From positions 28,469,001 through 28,533,000 of the forward strand of contig NC_135379.1 in NCBI RefSeq assembly GCF_049243985.1: 64,000 nucleotides of DNA. The letters run 5' to 3'. Position numbers and translations under genes: made by a program. Below the pieces are notes generated by a model that did no database searches, was not told where the DNA came from, and saw only the letters and a list, made by a program, of their open reading frames with translations. Below, one piece after another: positions 61,645 to 64,000 of this stretch (its first letter is position 1; the number at the start of each line of letters is the position of its first letter). This DNA comes from Paroedura picta. Taxonomy: Eukaryota > Chordata > Lepidosauria > Squamata > Gekkonidae.

Positions 61645-64000
61645 GGTTGTTGTTGTTGTTATGTGCGAAGTCGTGTCCGACCCATCGCGACCCCATGGAC
61701 AATGATCCTCCAGGCCTTCCTGTCCTCTACCATTCCCCGGAGTCCATTTAAGTTTGCACCTACTGCTTCAGTGACTCCATCCATCCACCTCATTCTCTGT
61801 CGTCCCCTTCTTCTTTTGCCCTCGATCCCTCCCAGCATTAGGCTCTTCTCCAGGGAGTCCTTCCTTCTCATGAGGTGGCCAAAATATTTGAGTTTCATCT
61901 TCAGGATCTGGCCTTCTAAAGAGCAGTCAGGGCTGATCTCCTCTAGGACTGACCGGTTTGTTCGCCTTGCAGTCCAAGGGACTCGCAAGAGTCTTCTCCA
62001 GCACCAGAGTTCAAAAGCCTCAATTCTTTGACGCTCGGCCTTCCTTATGGTCCAACTTTCGCAGCCATACATTGCGACTGGGAATACCATAGCCTTGACT
62101 AAACGCACTTTTGTTGGCAGGGTGATGTCTCTGCTTTTTAGGATGCTGTCTAGATTTGCCATAGCTTTCCTCCCCAGGAGCAAGCGTCTTTTAATTTCTT
62201 TGCTGCAGTCCCCATCTGCAGTGATCTTGGAGCCCAGGAAAATAAAATCTGTCACTATCTCCATTTTTTCCCCTTCTATTTGCCAGGAATTGAGAGGGCC
62301 GGATGCCATGATCTTTGTTTTCTTGATGTTGAGTTTCAAGCCAACTTTGGCACTCTCCTCCTTCACCCGCATCAACAGGCTCTTTAGTTCCTCTTCACTT
62401 TCTGCCATTAGAGTGGTATCATCTGCATATCTGAGGTTGTTGATATTTCTCCCTGCAATCTTGATCCCAATTTGTGACTCCTCTAATCCCGCATTTCTCA
62501 TGATGTGCTCTGCATACAAGTTAAATAGGCAAGGCGACAGTATACAGCCTTGCCGAACTCCTTTCTCAATTTTGAACCAGTCAGTGATTCCATGTTCAGT
62601 TCTCACTGTTGCTTCTTGACCTGCATATAAATTTCTCAAGAGACAAATAAGATGCTCTGGTATTCCCATCTCTTTAAGAACTTGCCACAATTTGTTGTGC
62701 TCCACACAATCAAAGGCTTTAGCATAGTCAATGAAGCAGAAGTAGACGTTCTTCTGGTACTCCCTAGCTTTCTCCATGATCCAGCGTATGTTGGCAATTT
62801 GATCTCTAGTTCCTCTGCCTCTTCGAAATCCTGCCTGTACTTCTGGAAGTTCTCGGTCCACATATTGCTGGAGCCTAGCTTGTAGGATTTTGAGCATAAC
62901 TTTGCTAGCATGAGAAATTAGTGCGATGGTGCGGTAGTTTGAACATTCTTTGGCATTGCCCTTCTTTGGGATTGGAATGTAAACTGACCTTTTCCAATCC
63001 TGTGGCCATTGTTGAGTTTTCCAAATTTGCTGGCATATTGAGTGTAGTACTTTTACTGCATCGTCCTTTAAGATTTTGAATAGTTCAACTGGAATGCTGT
63101 CACTACCACTAGCTTTATTGTTGCTCAGACTTCCTAAGGCCCATTTGACTTCACATTCCAGGATGTCTGGCTCCAGGTCAGTAACTACCCCATTGTGGTC
63201 ATCAGGGATGTTAAGCTCGCTCTTGTATAGTTCTTCTGTATAATTTGGCCACCTTTGTTTGATCTCTTCTGCTTCTGTGAGGTCCCTACCATTTTGGTCC
63301 CTTATCATACCCATCTTTGCATGAAACGTTCTCTTCATATCTCCAATTTTCTTGAAAAGATCTCTGGTCCTCCCCATTCTATTGTTTTCTTCTATTTGTT
63401 TGCACTGTTCATTTAAGAAGGCATTCTTATCTCTTCTAGCTTTTCTCTGGAATTCTGCATTCAATTGGGTGTATCTTTCTCTTTCTCCCTTGCCTTTCAC
63501 TTCCCTTCTCTCCTTAGCTATTTGTAAAGCTTCCTCAGACAGCCATTTTGATTTCTTGCATTTCTTTTTCTTTGGGATGGTTTTAGTTGCTACCTCTTGT
63601 ACAATGTTGCAAACCTCCGTCCATAGTTCTTCAGGCACTCTGTCTATCAGATCTAATTCCTTAAATCTATTTGTCACCTCCACTGTGTATTCGTCAGGGA
63701 TATGATTTAGTTCATACCTGAGTGGCCTAGTGCTTTTCCCTACTTTCTTCAATTTAAGCCTAAATTTTGCAACAAGAAGCTCATGATCTGAACCACAATC
63801 AGCTCCTGGTCTTGTTTTTATTGACTGGATAGAACTTTTCCATCTTTGGCTGCAGAGCACATAGTCAATCTGATTTCTGTGTTGACCGTCTGGTGATGTC
63901 CATGTGTAGAGTCGTCTCTTGGGTTGCTGGAAAAGAGTGTTTGCTATGACCATTGTATTCTCTTGACAAAATTCTACCAGCCTGTGCCCTGCTTCATTTT
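61645..64000 (-). mobile_element. Bov-B (RTE clade) LINE, 3' part, long intact reading frame, runs off the right edge
   Basis: On the minus strand a frame is open from the window edge to the stop at 61659-61661 (about 780 codons, first in-window Met at 63951-63953) without interruption. In order it shows the C-terminal part of an AP-type endonuclease (YTWTSPDGQHRNQIDYVL and CGSDHELLVAKF), a reverse transcriptase with YIPIPKKGN, FIDYAKAFDCVEH, GVRQGCILSP and catalytic YADD (LRYADDTTLMAES), and a C-terminal segment ending GRTRLRT. The stop is followed almost at once by a CAA-repeat tail, as expected of RTE elements with minimal 3' UTR. It lies in the same orientation as IGF2BP3. The N-terminal endonuclease is outside the window, so completeness is unknown. 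Confidence 0.95.

Noticed and set aside
62047-62619. 190-codon plus-strand frame
   Set aside because: Antisense shadow of the Bov-B reverse transcriptase.

Overview
The window is vertebrate nuclear DNA, almost certainly from a squamate reptile (lizard-type). The evidence is three intron-rich genes with clear mammalian orthologues, plus a repeat set typical of squamates: Bov-B (RTE) LINEs, Sauria-type SINEs with Bov-B tails, 5S-rRNA- and tRNA-derived SINEs, CR1 and L2 LINE pieces, and many short hAT-type DNA transposons. I cannot name the species. No bacterial, plasmid, CRISPR or phage features are present, and I saw no LTR retroelement or endogenous retrovirus.

Layout. 1-6370 is repeat-rich 5' flank. 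6374-22453 (+) is GPNMB, with 11 coding exons giving 571 codons and every splice phase consistent. 22454-26550 holds a probable GPNMB 3' UTR and intergenic repeats. 26550-27420 is a CpG island carrying the start of MALSU1, whose four coding exons end at 31725 (+, 226 codons). 31726-36101 is the convergent 3' interval with a probable long IGF2BP3 3' UTR. 36102-55298 (-) holds the last eight coding exons of IGF2BP3 (KH2 to the C-terminus). Its upstream exons (RRM1, RRM2, KH1) are not visible and should lie past the right edge, so 55299-64000 is most simply a large upstream intron. The order and strands GPNMB(+)-MALSU1(+)-IGF2BP3(-) match human 7p15.3.

The three genes are neighbours by conserved synteny, not an operon. 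GPNMB is a type I melanosome/lysosome glycoprotein. MALSU1 is a mitochondrial ribosome assembly factor. IGF2BP3 is a cytoplasmic mRNA-binding protein.

Main points of interest: (1) the GPNMB promoter and first exon sit between ~790-bp inverted repeats; (2) the GPNMB promoter has two MITF-type M-boxes and an AP-1 site; (3) the integrin-binding RGD of mammalian GPNMB reads DGD here; (4) a Bov-B LINE with a long uninterrupted reading frame lies at 61.6-64 kb, with a 5'-truncated Bov-B copy and a Sauria SINE elsewhere that both keep perfect target-site duplications; (5) several hAT MITEs have intact 8-bp target duplications, including an almost perfect 136-bp palindrome and a SPIN-like copy; (6) IGF2BP3 has a GC-AG intron; (7) MALSU1 intron 3 has a nearly identical 130-bp tandem duplication. 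I found no convincing wholly new gene system.
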